Positions 46,395 to 55,894 of a DNA stretch of 64,000 bases are shown here, one piece after another. Location of the stretch: positions 4,650,001 through 4,714,000 of the forward strand of contig NZ_CP011339.1 in the NCBI RefSeq assembly GCF_001264245.1, read 5' to 3'. The notes beneath the pieces were generated by a model that saw only the letters and a list, made by a program, of their open reading frames with translations, was not told where the DNA came from and did no database searches. A program made the position numbers and the translations under genes. Numbering within the stretch: position 1 is the stretch's first letter; the number at the start of each line of letters is the position of its first letter. This DNA comes from Microcystis panniformis FACHB-1757 (GTDB taxonomy: Bacteria > Cyanobacteriota > Cyanobacteriia > Cyanobacteriales > Microcystaceae).

Positions 46395-47597
46395 ATGAAA
46401 TTTTTATTCCTTCATTCCAATTTTCCCGCCCAATTTCGCCATTTAATCACGGTTTTAGCTCAAAAACCTGGAAATCAAGTGATTTTCGGCACTACCCGGC
46501 AAGAGGGAGAGATAGCGGGGGTAAAAAAATTTATTTACAAGGAAAGTCGCGCTGTTTCTCCCCAAACCCATCATTATGTCCGTCCCCTTGAAAGTGCGGT
46601 TTTACAAGGTCAAGCGGTTTATGCTGTTTGCCAACAACTGAAAAATCAAGGATTTTATCCCGATATTGTCTATGCACATTCTGGCTGGGGGCCGGGTCTA
46701 TTTATCAAGGATATTTTCCCGAAAACTAAGTTTTTAGCCTATTTTGAATGGTTTTATCATGCCCATGGTTCCGATGCTGATTTTGATCCAGAGGATCCCC
46801 TCAATGCTGATGCCGAGGCCCGGATTAGAATTAAAAATGCGCCAATCCTGATCGATCTGGTCAGTTGCGATCGAGGTTTATCGCCGACTATCTGGCAAAA
46901 ACAACAATTTCCCAGCGAATTTCACTCGAAACTGACAGTTTTACACGATGGCATCGATACGGACTATTTTTGTCCCCGTCCCGATGTGCAGTTAGTGATT
47001 CCAGAGATAGGTTTAGATTTATCCGGTGTTAAGGAGATTGTCACCTATGCAACCCGGGGAATGGAACCCTATCGCGGTTTTCCCCAATTTATGACGGCTG
47101 TTTCCCTAATTTTAGCCCGTCGGCCTAACTGTCATGTGGTGATTGTCGGTGAGGATCGGGTCGCTTATGGGAAAACTCTACCGGACGGCAAAACCTATAA
47201 AGAATTGATGTTAGAAAGCCTTTCTTTGGATTTATCCCGGGTGCATTTTACCGGTTCTCTACCTTACGGTCAATATAAGCAGGTTTTACAGGCATCGGCA
47301 GCCCATATCTATCTTACCCGTCCTTTTGTGCTGTCCTGGTCAATGTTAGAGGCCATGGCCATGGGTTGCGTGGTGATTGGTTCCGATACTCCCCCCGTGC
47401 GAGAATTAATTACTGATGGGGAAAATGGTTTATTAGTGGATTTCTTTTCTCCCCAACAAATAGCCGATCGCGTGGATGAAGTGTTAAATTATCCCCAGCG
47501 TTGGCAAAATCTGCGTTTAAATGCGAGGGAAACTATCAAGCAACGCTACGACCTCAAGCAATGTTTACAGGATCATCTAGATTGGTTATTGAGTTGA
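46395..47597 (+). CDS. GT4-type glycosyltransferase
   Basis: A 400-aa GT-B fold enzyme. The N-terminal acceptor domain starts MKFLFLHSNFPAQFRHL. The nucleotide-sugar domain starts near residue 215 (IVTYATRGMEPYRGF). The EX7E-type region is SWSMLEAMAMGCVVIGSD ... VRELITDGENGLLVDF. It likely adds a sugar to a polysaccharide, glycolipid or small molecule. It is 13 bp after aroC on the same strand. Confidence 0.87.
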   Translation: MKFLFLHSNFPAQFRHLITVLAQKPGNQVIFGTTRQEGEIAGVKKFIYKESRAVSPQTHHYVRPLESAVLQGQAVYAVCQQLKNQGFYPDIVYAHSGWGPGLFIKDIFPKTKFLAYFEWFYHAHGSDADFDPEDPLNADAEARIRIKNAPILIDLVSCDRGLSPTIWQKQQFPSEFHSKLTVLHDGIDTDYFCPRPDVQLVIPEIGLDLSGVKEIVTYATRGMEPYRGFPQFMTAVSLILARRPNCHVVIVGEDRVAYGKTLPDGKTYKELMLESLSLDLSRVHFTGSLPYGQYKQVLQASAAHIYLTRPFVLSWSMLEAMAMGCVVIGSDTPPVRELITDGENGLLVDFFSPQQIADRVDEVLNYPQRWQNLRLNARETIKQRYDLKQCLQDHLDWLLS

Positions 47598-47738
47598 TTT
47601 TTCAGTGAACAGTAATCAGTGAACAGTAAACAGTGAAAAGAAAGCTGCGAACTTGCCAGACCTTGCCACTTTCTATGTTAGCATAATTTTGCCCCCCCTA
47701 AACGGTTAAACGGTTACTGTGATTTAGAGGATAACCCA

Positions 47739-49559
47739 ATGAACTTATTTATTATAGGCTGGCACATATCAAGCAAAATTCAACATATAGTTTTGGATCA
47801 ACTTGCTGAAACATCCAAAAGCTATCCTTCATTAGATTCATCGAAATTATGGTCTTGTAAATTCGAGAGTGGCTCAATATTTGGATATATTCCAGAATCA
47901 CAACCATTTGTTAATTCTAATGTTTTCTATGATCAGGATACCGTTGTTTTTTATGATGGAGTAATAGTTAATTATCAAAATACTTTTAATACTCAGAATG
48001 CAAGAGAATTAAATGATCACTGGGGGGAAATATTTTCAGTCTTAGAAGGGAAGTTTGTCGCTATTAAGATATCTATCCACCCACTTAAAATTGAAGTTGT
48101 TAACGATTACCTTGGACTCTATCAAGTTTATTACTGGAATCGTGGAAAAACATGGTTAATTAGTAATAGTGTAAGTCTAATTCAAAAAGTAATTAACTCG
48201 ACCTCTTTTGATTCACTAGGAGTTAATCTATTTCTTTGTCTAGGATGGACTGGACATGATAGAACTTTATGTTCAGGAGTGAAAGTTATACCTAGCGCAC
48301 AACATTGGCAATTTGATATAAATTTACCAGTACCAAAACAGAAAAACTATTCAGAACAGAAAACCTATTCAGAAAACAACTTAAAGTATCCGAATATCGA
48401 GTTATTATTGAGTAGGTTAATTGGAATGTGTGAAATCTTACCAACTAATTTCAGAAGGATTAGATGTGGCTTAACAGGGGGTCTAGATACGCGACTTCTC
48501 CTAACTATTTTGACTTTAGCCGAAATTAACGCAGAATACTTTACCTATGGACATCCTGATAGTTATGATGCAACAATTGCTAAAGCAATTGCCCAAAATA
48601 TGACTCTTGATCACCAAATAGTGACAGTGATAGAAAGAGAAATAGTTGAAATGTGGGATACCATAAGTTTAAGTTTAATGAAACAATCTGATGGTATGGT
48701 CAATTTGATGTATGCACCAGACTTGATCGCAATAGCAAAATTGGAGAATAGTCAAGACACCTCGATATATCTAGGAGGAGGAGGAGGGGAAATTGTTAGA
48801 GGAAATTATTGTGATGCTGCTTTTTTAATGGGACGGCATGGATATGAAAAAAACATGATACAGAAGTATCTGACTAATCAAACATTTAAGTTTAAGACAA
48901 TTGCTAAGACAGAAGGACAATTTTTAGTTAAACAATATTTGAATGAATTCGTACAAAATTGCTTCAATGATGGTATTCCGCCCGCAGATATACTAGACTT
49001 CTTCTATACTCAAGAACGTATGAGACGCTGGCTTGGAAATCAAGTCAGGTCAAAAAACTCATTTGAATTGTTTTGTACTCGTCCTCTTTTAGAAGTAGCG
49101 CTTGGTATGTCTGCCCAAAGAAGATATACATCACCTATCCATTACGAAATAATCAGAAAAATTCCCTCACTACATCAACTTCCCTTCAATAATCAAACTT
49201 GGCGTTCCCAAAATGTTCTCATTAACTTATTAGGAAGTTATTTACAAAAAAAGATCAAGATAAAGACTACCAGTAAAAATGCAATCAACAGTAATCCTGC
49301 CTTTAATCGCTACAATTTTCTAGCTTGTTCTCAAAATCACTTATTTCTGAAATTAAGAAGTTTTTGTCTAGATAATGAACAATCCCAAGTTTGGGATTTT
49401 GTAAGCAGGGAGTTGTTTGAGGAAACAACAAAACTGGAAAATTTTAATTCAAATACTAACCTGCATAATTTTTTTACTACTGTATCCTTAATGTATTATG
49501 ATGTTTTTGCGTTGCATAACAGAGATATGAATGTAGGAAATCAAAATGCAATGCCCTGA
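47739..49559 (+). CDS. Asparagine-synthase-like protein without glutaminase cysteine
   Basis: A 606-aa protein with the two-part AsnB layout. The N-terminal part (about 1-200) resembles the class II amidotransferase fold, but residue 2 is Asn, not the required Cys. The C-terminal synthase domain has a PP-loop variant LTGGLDTR (245-252; usual SGGxDS) and GGGGGEIVRG near 350. Such proteins in polysaccharide or natural-product clusters act as amide ligases using free ammonia or other amines, or have lost activity. The gene is clearly more AT-rich than its neighbours, suggesting horizontal acquisition. It follows the GT4 gene by 141 bp. Confidence 0.75.
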   Translation: MNLFIIGWHISSKIQHIVLDQLAETSKSYPSLDSSKLWSCKFESGSIFGYIPESQPFVNSNVFYDQDTVVFYDGVIVNYQNTFNTQNARELNDHWGEIFSVLEGKFVAIKISIHPLKIEVVNDYLGLYQVYYWNRGKTWLISNSVSLIQKVINSTSFDSLGVNLFLCLGWTGHDRTLCSGVKVIPSAQHWQFDINLPVPKQKNYSEQKTYSENNLKYPNIELLLSRLIGMCEILPTNFRRIRCGLTGGLDTRLLLTILTLAEINAEYFTYGHPDSYDATIAKAIAQNMTLDHQIVTVIEREIVEMWDTISLSLMKQSDGMVNLMYAPDLIAIAKLENSQDTSIYLGGGGGEIVRGNYCDAAFLMGRHGYEKNMIQKYLTNQTFKFKTIAKTEGQFLVKQYLNEFVQNCFNDGIPPADILDFFYTQERMRRWLGNQVRSKNSFELFCTRPLLEVALGMSAQRRYTSPIHYEIIRKIPSLHQLPFNNQTWRSQNVLINLLGSYLQKKIKIKTTSKNAINSNPAFNRYNFLACSQNHLFLKLRSFCLDNEQSQVWDFVSRELFEETTKLENFNSNTNLHNFFTTVSLMYYDVFALHNRDMNVGNQNAMP

Positions 49560-49561
49560 GT

Positions 49562-49834
49562 TTAAATCGCCGATTCATATCTGAAATGCAAAGAAGTCTG
49601 AAGTATGTTTGTAGAATACTTCATCGGGAGTTTGATAGTCAATGCAAAGAAGTCTGAAGTATGTTTGTAGAATACTTCATCGGGAGTTTGATAGTCAAGG
49701 TATTTTCGAGGTCTGTGATTAATCAAATCAAACAATCTTTCAAGTTCAGCAGGTTTCTTGATTCTGCAATTTGTTTGTCTGGGAAAGAATTGCCTTAGCA
49801 ATCCATTGGTATGTTCATTTAATCCTCTATATCA
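49562..49834 (-). pseudogene. IS30-family transposase C-terminal remnant
   Basis: The minus strand from about 49826 reads RGLNEHTNGLLRQFFP then LINHRPRKYLDYQTPDEVFY, the conserved IS30 transposase end. A 56-bp direct duplication (units start at 49586 and 49642) shifts the frame after that. The upstream part is missing, the fragment ending at the 429-bp element that starts at 49835. Confidence 0.85.
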
Positions 49835-50263
49835 CTGGACTTCCCCCGTATAAACATACTAGCTATGGCTCAAAGTCTTACAGAGCCTGAGTTAAAGCAA
49901 TGTAATACTAATAAACTACTGGGTACAAACTCCTGAAATTCTTACGCAGACAGGGTTTGAGGCAAAATTTTTCAAATTTGACTCTTCGACCATTATAGCT
50001 TGTTTCGGGGCAGAAAACCATCAAAAACATGGCTACAGAGGGAATCGCTGACTCTAGAGATTAATGACACCATCTGTTACAATAAGGTTAGCGATCACTA
50101 TACAGCCAACTCTACGGAATCGCTCTACTCTAGATACAGTCAACGGTACAGCCATTTTCAAAGGGAAAATGTACCCAGTAGCGTCTTTTCAATTTTTTCT
50201 GAGAAGCTCCATGCAGTAAGGGTTTTGTTAATTTTTTAGTATTTCTGTATGGGGGAAGTCCAG
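49835..50263. mobile_element. 429-bp non-autonomous element, copy 1
   Basis: Ends are CTGGACTTCCCCCGTATA and, on the right, TATGGGGGAAGTCCAG, inverted to each other. The 6-base ATATCA is duplicated on both sides (49829-49834 and 50264-50269). A second copy of identical length lies at 55128. No coding region is convincing inside it. Confidence 0.85.
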
Positions 50264-50269
50264 ATATCA

Positions 50270-50994
50270 AAGCCATCAGCCGTCAGCCATCAGCTAGATA
50301 AGCTGTTGATTATAAACCTCTTCTAAAAATCAAAAATTGTCTTGGTTGGTTAGGAGTCAGTAGCCAGTAGTCAGGAGTCAGTCCCGATGAAAAAATTTTC
50401 ACCACCAGAGATGAAAGAGGTTTCCTTCCCTACACCCCACACCCTACACCCTCTTTCAAGTCAGGAGAATTAAGAATGAATAATATTAAATCTGTTGAGT
50501 ATAGGCTACATATCAAGACAGGCAAAAGGCAAGAGGCAAAAGGCAAGAGGCAAAAGGCAAAGGGGAGAATAAATAATCAGTTTTTAATAAACGGATTTAG
50601 TATGAGAGCATTTTTCAAAAAATACTGTCTTTTAAAGGATTCATATCGCTATTAAATCCTTTCTCTTATAATCCTAATTCCTTGCCAAGCAGGAATATGG
50701 CTCTTCTGGTTTCTGTGTGGAAACGAGGTCTATACTGATAGAATATCCGCCAAATAGCGCTGAAAGTCTTGCCTGATAAGCATTTCACGATTCCATAAGC
50801 AAAAATTATCAGACAAAATCGAGAAGAGCCGGAATATTACCTGCTCGTCTTTCTTCTAATAATACGGAGGCGATAAAACGGTTAAAAACTTGTTCCCTTT
50901 CGCTGGAATATTGAAAATTTAATTCTTGGCATTCTGCAACTGTTAAGTTAACCCATAATCTTTAGATAGGCAGAAAAATTACCATTTTATATTG
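50270..50994. other. Gene-poor region with short repeats and an orphan gene fragment
   Basis: No full gene is seen. It contains a GGCAAAAGGCAAGA-type tandem repeat (about 50521-50565) and a GTCAGTAGTCAGGAG-type run (about 50356-50380). A minus-strand fragment at 50809-50961 reads WVNLTVAECQELNFQYSS then ASVLLEERRAGNIPALLDF; it lacks a start codon and may be the end of a lost gene. Confidence 0.5.
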
Positions 50995-51585
50995 TTATGT
51001 TGATTCAATAATTTTTATCCCTGCTCTAAATTCCCGCAGTGCTTGAGCATGATTTTCTGTATTAATACAGCGCATCAATAAGCCTACATCTAAACTCGGT
51101 AAAAGTTGCGATTTACTAACAGCTTCATATCCCTCATTTCCTAAACTATAAAACAATAACTCATCATTCATCCAAAACCAAACTTCGGGAATTTGTAAGC
51201 GTTTGTATGCTTCCAGTTTATTAATTCCTCCACTACTAACAACCACCTCAATCACTAAATCAGGATGTTTTCTATTGGCTCCCAACTCATAGGATTTATC
51301 ACCTTCTCTTTTAACCTTTTCAAATTCATTTTCTAGGGTGACAGAACCAGTAGGAGTAAAATCTAATCCCAAAAATTCTAAATAAATTTCTACTAAAGAA
51401 GCAATACGTTTTTTGATAGTTTCGTGTTTTTTCCCTGGCATTTTTCTAATCTCCAAAACTCCATCTAAAAAAGATAACCTTAACCCTGGGCGATCGATTA
51501 GCTGTTCAACAGCTTTAAATTCTCTCCAGGTTAAGTCACTAATTAAAATTGGTTCTGCTTCTCGTTCGATTAGTGTAGTTATCAT
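50995..51585 (-). CDS. Uma2-family (DUF820) nuclease
   Basis: A 196-aa protein of the same broad family as the Uma2 copies in the cas operon but a different subgroup. It has the ISDLTWREFKAVEQLID start, LRLSFLDGVLEIRKMPG, RKHPDLVIEVVVSSGGINKLEAYKRLQIPEVWFW and a C-terminal LLPSLDVGLL. The candidate catalytic residues are the Asp of HPDLVIE, the Glu of VIEVV and the Lys of NKLEAYKR. It stands alone and its biological role is not established. Confidence 0.87.
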   Translation of the reverse strand: MITTLIEREAEPILISDLTWREFKAVEQLIDRPGLRLSFLDGVLEIRKMPGKKHETIKKRIASLVEIYLEFLGLDFTPTGSVTLENEFEKVKREGDKSYELGANRKHPDLVIEVVVSSGGINKLEAYKRLQIPEVWFWMNDELLFYSLGNEGYEAVSKSQLLPSLDVGLLMRCINTENHAQALREFRAGIKIIEST

Positions 51586-51939
51586 GATTTAAACCCAAAT
51601 TTAGAGCGTGAATTTTTTCTCAGCATGATATCAGATAAAAACAGATGATCATGGAAAATATCATAGTCTAACAAACTACCCTTAATCATACCATAGCCAG
51701 TAAACCTTTTGAGAATACCAAATCATCAGACCTCTTGTAAAAATCAAAAATTGTTGTTAGGATTAGAAGTCAGTAGTCAGGAGAATTAAGAATGAATAAT
51801 AATCAATTAAATGGTCTATTTACAGATTTTAGACAATCTAATCCTTATTTTTGACGTTTTTGAACGAACCATCAAAAATTAATTATGCAAGAGACATTAT
51901 CTAAATTACTTGTTAATACTGCACACTTAAAACTCAAAT
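51586..51939. other. Intergenic region without a recognised gene
   Basis: AT-rich sequence between the Uma2 gene and the heptamer array. It has GTCAGTAGTCAGGAGAATTA (about 51769), which also occurs in similar form near 50460, and GAATGAATAATA. No promoter, RNA or coding frame could be supported. Confidence 0.4.
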
Positions 51940-52404
51940 CTGATAACTGATAACTGATAACTGATAACTGATAACTGATAACTGATAACTGATAACTGAT
52001 AACTGATAACTGATAACTGATAACTGATAACTGATAACTGATAACTGATAACTGATAACTGATAACTGATAACTGATAACTGATAACTGATAACTGATAA
52101 CTGATAACTGATAACTGATAACTGATAACTGATAACTGATAACTGATAACTGATAACTGATAACTGATAACTGATAACTGATAACTGATAACTGATAACT
52201 GATAACTGATAACTGATAACTGATAACTGATAACTGATAACTGATAACTGATAACTGATAACTGATAACTGATAACTGATAACTGATAACTGATAACTGA
52301 TAACTGATAACTGATAACTGATAACTGATAACTGATAACTGATAACTGATAACTGATAACTGATAACTGATAACTGATAACTGATAACTGATAACTGATA
52401 ACTG
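51940..52404. repeat. Heptanucleotide array, 66 units of CTGATAA
   Basis: A perfect run of CTGATAA from 51940 to 52401 (462 bp = 66 x 7) plus a final CTG. It ends 2 bases before the stop codon of the minus-strand gene at 52407. It is the same heptamer as the 25-unit tract at 30704, read on the other strand. Assembly of such a tract may be inexact. Confidence 0.95.
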
Positions 52405-52406
52405 TC

Positions 52407-52901
52407 TTACTCAGCTTTTACCAAACCCTGAGAGCGAATGCAGGCCTGTTCCCAGCGACAATCGGGATTAACTTCCACTGGTTTGAGTCGCGCCCAGATT
52501 TCGCCTTGATCATCGGCATAAAAACTATCGATAATAGCAGGAATACGAGTACCGAAAGGTTCAGTAATCAGGACAGAATCGGTCAGATTAAATACTTCGC
52601 CATTAGCTCCCGTCGCTTTTTCGATGACGGGAATTTCTGCTTTGGGAATCGGTTTTCGGAATAGAGGAGCCGAATCGAAACGGGGACGGAGAGGAGATTT
52701 TATCTCGCTACTGACTGATTTTACCGTTTCCTCGGCTGGTTTTTCCTCAATTATTTCTGGAGGGGTTTCTGGAGGTTTGGGGGGTACTGCAGCCCTAGAA
52801 CCCTTTTTAATAATTTGTAGAGGTTGTAGGGGAGGAGTGGATTTAATTGGCTCTTCGGGGGGTTCAGGGGTGCTAGGGGTTTTCTTCGGGGGACGTGGCA
52901 T
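52407..52901 (-). CDS. Proline-rich hypothetical protein
   Basis: A 164-aa protein. The N-terminal about 75 residues are Pro/Lys/Glu-rich and probably disordered (MPRPPKKTPSTPEPPEEPIK). The C-terminal half looks folded (FNLTDSVLITEPFGTRIPAI, YADDQGEIWARLKPVE) and ends with WEQACIRSQGLVKAE. I do not recognise a named family, though the C-terminal domain looks like a small beta-rich module. The heptamer array follows its stop directly. Confidence 0.6.
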   Translation of the reverse strand: MPRPPKKTPSTPEPPEEPIKSTPPLQPLQIIKKGSRAAVPPKPPETPPEIIEEKPAEETVKSVSSEIKSPLRPRFDSAPLFRKPIPKAEIPVIEKATGANGEVFNLTDSVLITEPFGTRIPAIIDSFYADDQGEIWARLKPVEVNPDCRWEQACIRSQGLVKAE

Positions 52902-53098
52902 GATACGACAAGGAAAATAAAAACTATAGGATTATTGAAGCACATCGAGCCGCTAACCTGCTCGACCGATGCTGGTATCAATTTTGCTGTGGCTAATTCT
53001 TCCCTGGCCCTAGGGCCAGACACCCGCACTACAGCTATCTACGAATTAGTCGATTCCCCTCTACCCTCCAACTTATTGAAAAAAGTTCTCATTAAGTA

Positions 53099-53127
53099 TT
53101 GACAAAAATTCCTAATAAGCTTATAGT
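53099..53127 (+). promoter_or_regulatory. Strong sigma-70-type promoter
   Basis: TTGACA at 53099-53104, 17 bases, then TATAGT at 53122-53127. Both boxes and the spacing are near consensus. A start about 53134 is predicted, leading into the small RNA candidate. Confidence 0.65.
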
Positions 53128-53133
53128 TATTTA

Positions 53134-53205
53134 TAGTGTTCTCCTCTCAAGGATCGGCAGTGGAACCGCGCGGCAGTCTCTAACAATGCGGTTCCCATTT
53201 TTTTT
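53134..53205 (+). ncRNA. Candidate small RNA or attenuated leader, about 70 nt
   Basis: The predicted transcript begins after the promoter at 53099-53127 and ends in a strong intrinsic terminator: GGAACCGC (53162-53169) pairs with GCGGTTCC (53188-53195) followed by eight T (53198-53205). The unpaired 5' part is pyrimidine-rich (GTTCTCCTCTCAAGGATC). It ends 60 bases before the coiled-coil gene, so it may be a stand-alone RNA or an attenuator. It does not show the Yfr1 consensus. Confidence 0.55.
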
Positions 53206-53265
53206 GGAACGATAGAAGGCTTTTAACGTCTCTAAACTTCTAGGTTTCCTCATCCTTTGGCTTTT

Positions 53266-54096
53266 ATGAACGATAATTCCGACCTGTACCTCGATCATCT
53301 CACCCATGCGGATACTGTCATTACTGCTGAAATTGTCGAGCATGAGAGTCAATCAACAGATGAGACAGATTGGCCGGCTCTATCCTCTCATTTACGTCAA
53401 CAAAATCAAGAATTACAAGCGGAGATCTGGCGACGGGAGCAAGCTCTCGCAGAACTGCGATCGCGGTTAGCCGAGCAACATCGTCGCTTGCACAGTTGCG
53501 ATACCCTAATCCAGCAGCAAAACGAGGAACTGCAATACGAAAAGCAACAATTACAGCGAGCTTTAGGGGAAATCGAACAGTATCGTCAAGCAGAACAACG
53601 GCAACCGCTGATTATTGCCAATTTGACCGCAGAATTGACCCGCACGCGCCAACAATTAGCCCGTTTAGAGCGAGAATGTGCCTTAATTCAGGAAAGTTAT
53701 CAGGAAAAAAGCCAAAAACTGTGCAACTATGACCAGCAATTACAGGAATTACGCACCCGTCTTCAACGTCAACAACGCTACACCCTCCAGTATAAAGCGG
53801 CCTTGGCTCAGTATTTCCAGCGCGGTAGCGATCGCAATTCTCCCCCGGATTTAACCATTGTCGCCAAGGCAGCCGCGATCGAGCCTTGGTCTCAGACAGA
53901 GAATCAAGAAAACGATGAAGTGGCTGCCATAAATGAGTTTGTAGCGGAATTAGAGACAATTGAGCCAGTAGAATCCTTAAAGAAGAAAGACAGGGATTGG
54001 CCCGCACCTATCATCTCTCCTTCCCCGAAATATTCCTCTTTTCGGGTTGATTTGCCCACTTTTATTAAATATCGCCAAGAAAAAGATAATTCCTGA
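53266..54096 (+). CDS. Coiled-coil protein
   Basis: A 276-aa protein; the ATG at 53266 is used rather than an upstream TTG at 53257. Residues about 45-190 are one long Gln/Glu/Arg/Leu-rich coiled coil (LRQQNQELQAEIWRREQALA, QLQRALGEIEQYRQAEQ). The C-terminus is less ordered, with a short conserved-looking end (FRVDLPTFIKYRQ). No signal peptide or catalytic motif. Possibly a scaffold or cell-division-related protein, but this is only a structural guess. A terminator-like hairpin follows. Confidence 0.65.
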   Translation: MNDNSDLYLDHLTHADTVITAEIVEHESQSTDETDWPALSSHLRQQNQELQAEIWRREQALAELRSRLAEQHRRLHSCDTLIQQQNEELQYEKQQLQRALGEIEQYRQAEQRQPLIIANLTAELTRTRQQLARLERECALIQESYQEKSQKLCNYDQQLQELRTRLQRQQRYTLQYKAALAQYFQRGSDRNSPPDLTIVAKAAAIEPWSQTENQENDEVAAINEFVAELETIEPVESLKKKDRDWPAPIISPSPKYSSFRVDLPTFIKYRQEKDNS

Positions 54097-54105
54097 ACAA
54101 CAGAA

Positions 54106-54144
54106 AGAGAGCCGGCGACTGTCCATGTTTCGTCTCGGCTCTCT
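54106..54144 (+). terminator. Terminator-like hairpin after the coiled-coil gene
   Basis: AGAGAGCCG (54106-54114) pairs with CGGCTCTCT (54136-54144) around a 21-base loop, 9 bp after the stop codon. There is no strong T-run, so efficiency is uncertain. Confidence 0.5.
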
Positions 54145-54225
54145 ATTCTGGTTCGCTCCTCACACTAATTAAAATCTATCATAAGCTGATGGTTTTGTCC
54201 ACTAAATTCATAAAAGTTAATATTT

Positions 54226-54909
54226 TTATAGCTTCGTCATCGGCAGCAGTTGCCATTTTTGACGGAGAAGACGGTTAAGTAGTTTTTGACTGACGCTAAT
54301 CAGGATTAATCTCGATCGCTGAATTGGGGCCGATTCTCCGATAATGCGACAGTTACGCTCAAAATTGAGCATCGCTTCGCAAAAATTGGCAGTTAAGGGA
54401 TAAAGTTTCTGGCTTTCCCAACAATCACAAACGGTTAAAATTTGCAGGATTAAGGCTATTTCGGCGGGATGATGCCATGATAATAGTTCTGGCTCGATTA
54501 ATCTAACTTTTTCCCGATTGAGCAGTTGTAACAAACCAGAATAGCGAGCGTGGGTGTATTGAAATAAAAAGAAAAATTCTCCTTCGGGATGGAAAGGAAG
54601 CTGATCGGAGAAAAATTTATCGATTAAATCGTTTAGTTTCAGTAACCAAAAGGACAAAAATTGCTGATCTAATAACAGTTCTAGCCATCCTTCCCTAAGC
54701 TGAATTTGCGGAAAAAGGGCGATTAAATGGTTAAATATAGCTTGACATTGAGCAGGTGTAAAATAATAAAACAGAGGTGAACGATAGAGGATACTATCAG
54801 GTTTTGGGCAACGATAGAAAGTTAATTTATGGTTGTTTTCTGGAAAAATATTAATTAATTGTTGTTTTAAAAAATGCTCGATCGAGGGGTGATTGTAGAT
54901 AAAATTCAT
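54226..54909 (-). CDS. DALR anticodon-binding-domain protein (ArgRS C-terminus-like)
   Basis: A 227-aa protein resembling the stand-alone C-terminal anticodon-binding domain of arginyl-tRNA synthetase. FFFLFQYTHARYSGLLQLL, HPAEIALILQILTVCDC, YPLTANFCEAMLNFERNCRI and a C-terminal RLILISVSQKLLNRLL follow the ArgRS order. There is no HIGH/KMSKS synthetase core, so it cannot charge tRNA alone; a tRNA-binding role is possible. Similar free-standing proteins occur in cyanobacteria. Confidence 0.7.
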   Translation of the reverse strand: MNFIYNHPSIEHFLKQQLINIFPENNHKLTFYRCPKPDSILYRSPLFYYFTPAQCQAIFNHLIALFPQIQLREGWLELLLDQQFLSFWLLKLNDLIDKFFSDQLPFHPEGEFFFLFQYTHARYSGLLQLLNREKVRLIEPELLSWHHPAEIALILQILTVCDCWESQKLYPLTANFCEAMLNFERNCRIIGESAPIQRSRLILISVSQKLLNRLLRQKWQLLPMTKL

Positions 54910-55127
54910 ACTCAGAAGGGTAAACGTAGTCGTATCAAATGGCTCTCTCTGTTTTGGATTTAGTGAATCATACCTATCAAACGATTCTTGAGCTATTAGT
55001 AACTCGGACTTCTTTCTTTAAGGATATTCGTACCATATTAAAATTTATTTTGTTTAATTTTGTTTAAGAACTGGTGGAAATTTTTCTCATTTATTCTCTA
55101 TTATCAACGAATATGTCCCATTTAAAA

Positions 55128-55556
55128 CTGGACTTCCCCCGTATAAACATACTAGCTATGGCTAAAAGTCTTACAGAGCCTGAGTTCAAGCAATACAATA
55201 CGAATGAACCACTGGACACAAAATCCTGAAGTTCTTACGCCGATAGGGTTTGAGGCAAAAATTTTCAAATTTGACCTTTAGACCATTATAGCTTGTTTCG
55301 GGGCAGAAAATCAGCAAAAACATGGCTACAGAGGGAATCCCTTACTCTAGAGATTAATGACACTATCTGTTAAAATCAGGTTAGCGATCACTATACAGCC
55401 AACTCTACGGAATCGCTCTACTCCAGATACAGTCAACGGTACAGCCATTTTCAAGTCAAAAATGTACCCAGTAGTCTCTTTTCAATTTTTTCTTAGAAGC
55501 GACCTGCAGTAAGGGTTTTGTTAATTTTTTAGTATTTATGTATGGGGGAAGTCCAG
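55128..55556. mobile_element. 429-bp non-autonomous element, copy 2
   Basis: Same ends as the copy at 49835 (CTGGACTTCCCC ... GGGGAAGTCCAG), same length and largely the same interior. The 6-base TTAAAA is duplicated at 55122-55127 and 55557-55562, different from the first copy's ATATCA, so the two moved independently. Confidence 0.87.
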
Positions 55557-55773
55557 TTAAAAAAGTAAATTCTAGTTGAAAATTTCATATCTCTTAAAGA
55601 AAAAAATAAAGCTATTCATCAAAAAAAACTAAAAATTTTGTTAGAATTTTATCTGAATTTATGAGTTGAAATCGATTTTTCATGAACAGAGTTCTTAAAA
55701 CCTGTCTATCTCCAGCATTGGATGATAATTATCTGTTAAAAAATAATGCTTCGACACAAGTTCTCTATTTATA

Positions 55774-55864
55774 AGTACCTAGGCAAAATTATTTACACAT
55801 GACGATCATTGCCCCGTAAGGGTTTTAGCTCGATCGGGCAGGTAATTAATTTTGCATGACTACT
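55774..55864. mobile_element. 91-bp MITE, AGTACCTAGG family, copy A
   Basis: Ends AGTACCTAGGCAAAATTA and TAATTTTGCATGACTACT, with TA on both sides (55772-55773, 55865-55866). It is identical, in reverse orientation, to copy C at 56256-56346. 55557-55771 holds no gene that I see. Confidence 0.85.
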
Positions 55865-55894
55865 TAGCATTTCCTGTTCGCAAGAGGTACATTA

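Noticed and set aside
50000..50239. 79-aa ORF inside the 429-bp element
   Set aside because: The second copy of the element does not preserve it as an obvious coding frame, and no motif is visible.
53134..53205. Identity of the small RNA as Yfr1 or Yfr2
   Set aside because: The known Yfr1 core ACTCCTCACAC is not present and I could not see the Yfr2 repeated motif; it is kept as an unnamed candidate.
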